DNA of 64,000 nt from positions 1 through 64,000 of the forward strand of contig CAZYDR010000001.1 of the NCBI GenBank assembly GCA_964645285.1, given 5' to 3'. This DNA is from JAYZAP01 sp964645285. Lineage in GTDB: Bacteria; Pseudomonadota; Alphaproteobacteria; JAAXGF01. The translations under genes were made by a program, and so were the position numbers. Shown piece after piece: positions 63,083 through 64,000 of the stretch. Each line of letters begins with the position of its first letter. The first letter of the stretch is position 1. The notes under the pieces were generated by a model. It was not told the origin of the DNA, made no database searches, and worked only from the letters and a program-made list of their open reading frames with translations.

Positions 63083-64000
63083 TTGTAGGGGTCGCTGCGG
63101 CCGAGAAAGTCGCGCACATAGGCGCCGACACCGTCTTCCAGGGAGAGGAACGGCGCGCTGTAACCGGCATCCCGCAAGCGGCCCATGCGGGCTTCGGTGA
63201 AATACTGGTAGTTGGCCCGGATGTCCTTAGGCGTATCGACAAACTCGATGTTGGGCTCACGCCCGACGGCTGCGAACAAGGCGCCAATCAGGTCGGCGAA
63301 GCTACGCGCCTCACCGGTGCCGAGGTTGTAGAGGCCACTGATGCGGGGGTTGTCCAGCAGCCACAGCATGACCGCCACGCAATCTTCCACCGAGACGAAG
63401 TCCCGGGACTGGCCACCGTCCGCATAGTCCGGGTGATGGGATTTGAACAAGGTCACCGCCTCGCCCCGCGAGGCCTTGGCGTGATTCTTGGCGACGATGC
63501 TCTGCATGGCGCCCTTGTGGTATTCGTTGGGGCCGTAGACGTTGAAGAACTTGAGCCCGGCCCATTGGGGCGGCGCCGCCCCGCCGTCGGCAACCAGACG
63601 CGCCACCCGGCGGTCGAACAGGTGTTTCGACCAGCCATAGAGATTGAGCGGCTTGAGCCAGGCCAGGGCTTCCCGGGAGCCGTCGTCGTCGAAGCCCTGG
63701 GCGCCATCGCCGTAGGTCGCTGCCGAGGAGGCATAGATCAGCCGCACTCCCTGGGCCGCGCACCAGTGCCACAGAGCCAGGCTGAACTCGTAGTTCTCGG
63801 CCATCATCTCTTCGACGTCGGTCACCGTGGTCGAGGAGATGGCGCCCATGTGGAAGATCGCCTCGACCGCGCCGGCCTCGGCGTCGAGGAACGCCAGCAA
63901 ATCCTCGGGCGCGACTATGCGGGTGACTCTATGCTTGGCGATATTGGGCGCCTTGGGGTCATCATCGGCGAGACGGTCGCAGACCACCACCTCGGACGCG
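63079..64000 (-). CDS. hldD: ADP-glyceromanno-heptose 6-epimerase (N-terminus outside window)
   Basis: An extended SDR protein cut by the window end; ~30 N-terminal residues with the NAD-binding GxxGxxG are missing. 'YASSAATYGDG', 'NLYGWSKHLFDRRV' (catalytic Tyr and Lys) and 'LKFFNVYGPNEYHKGAMQSI' match HldD, which makes L,D-heptose for the lipopolysaccharide core, so an LPS-bearing outer membrane is implied. Its 3' end overlaps lgt by 4 nt. Confidence 0.93.
   Translation of the reverse strand, partial: ASEVVVCDRLADDDPKAPNIAKHRVTRIVAPEDLLAFLDAEAGAVEAIFHMGAISSTTVTDVEEMMAENYEFSLALWHWCAAQGVRLIYASSAATYGDGAQGFDDDGSREALAWLKPLNLYGWSKHLFDRRVARLVADGGAAPPQWAGLKFFNVYGPNEYHKGAMQSIVAKNHAKASRGEAVTLFKSHHPDYADGGQSRDFVSVEDCVAVMLWLLDNPRISGLYNLGTGEARSFADLIGALFAAVGREPNIEFVDTPKDIRANYQYFTEARMGRLRDAGYSAPFLSLEDGVGAYVRDFLGRSDPYK

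Overview
The window is GC-rich bacterial chromosome that reads most like a member of the Alphaproteobacteria, probably Rhodospirillales or a close relative. The support is the gene neighbourhoods: trmL-hemF divergent from fbcF/fbcB/fbcC (petABC), mtaP-apt near the bc1 operon, moxR-DUF58-DUF4159, and DUF1285-NUDIX-DUF6111-cca. No taxonomic search was possible, so this is inference. No rRNA, tRNA, CRISPR array, prophage or complete insertion sequence was found.

Layout. 1-3.4 kb: the end of a LysR regulator, an SRAP/YedK DNA-repair protein, a TauD-type dioxygenase and a ferric-iron binding protein with its own promoter, palindromic operator-like site and terminator. 3.8-9.8 kb: rpmJ, a frameshifted HAD gene, the glycolate oxidase operon glcDEF, a TPR gene broken by a stop codon and an orphan receiver-only response regulator. 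10-22.7 kb: an accessory catabolic block with gamma-glutamyltransferase, a proline iminopeptidase-like hydrolase, a Rieske oxygenase with a changed iron ligand, an LLM flavin enzyme, a large alpha/beta hydrolase, an FAD amine oxidoreductase, DUF1244, a four-gene DUF35/thiolase-like/MaoC/MaoC module and a YtcJ-like amidohydrolase. 22.7-25.3 kb: a scar region with a sulfatase, an IS30 remnant and the tail of a GMC oxidoreductase. 26-31.8 kb: hyi, a tartronate semialdehyde reductase homologue, a metallo-beta-lactamase-fold hydrolase, a BKACE (DUF849) enzyme and a trimethylamine/dimethylamine dehydrogenase-like flavoprotein. 31.8-38.8 kb: moxR, DUF58, a BatA/DUF4159 protein, a large membrane protein and DUF3303. 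38.9-46.4 kb: housekeeping genes (DUF1285, CoA pyrophosphatase, DUF6111, cca, hemF, trmL, cytochrome bc1). 46.4-54.5 kb: amidase, methylthioadenosine salvage (mtaP, apt, mtnA) with a glyoxalase-like partner, dienelactone hydrolase, and three broken genes (one PPOX, two polysaccharide deacetylases). 54.7-64 kb: ychF, pth, rplY, prs, a lipoprotein, an M24 protein, pgeF, a MidA/NDUFAF7 methyltransferase, lgt and the start-truncated hldD.

Two themes stand out. First, the 18.7-20.9 kb module has the same parts as the actinobacterial steroid side-chain hydratase/retro-aldolase complex (ChsH1/ChsH2/Ltp2): a heterodimeric MaoC pair, a thiolase-like protein with no visible catalytic cysteine, and a separate DUF35 protein. 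It is the best candidate for an undescribed enzyme system here. Second, the window carries many marks of gene decay and rearrangement: three in-frame stops that a single C:G to T:A change each would explain, two frameshifts, an IS30/GMC scar with a 42-bp repeat also found 6 kb away, and two fragments of the DUF1244 gene bracketing a 3-kb LLM/hydrolase pair. Sequencing error is an alternative explanation for the point lesions, but not for the rearrangement footprints.
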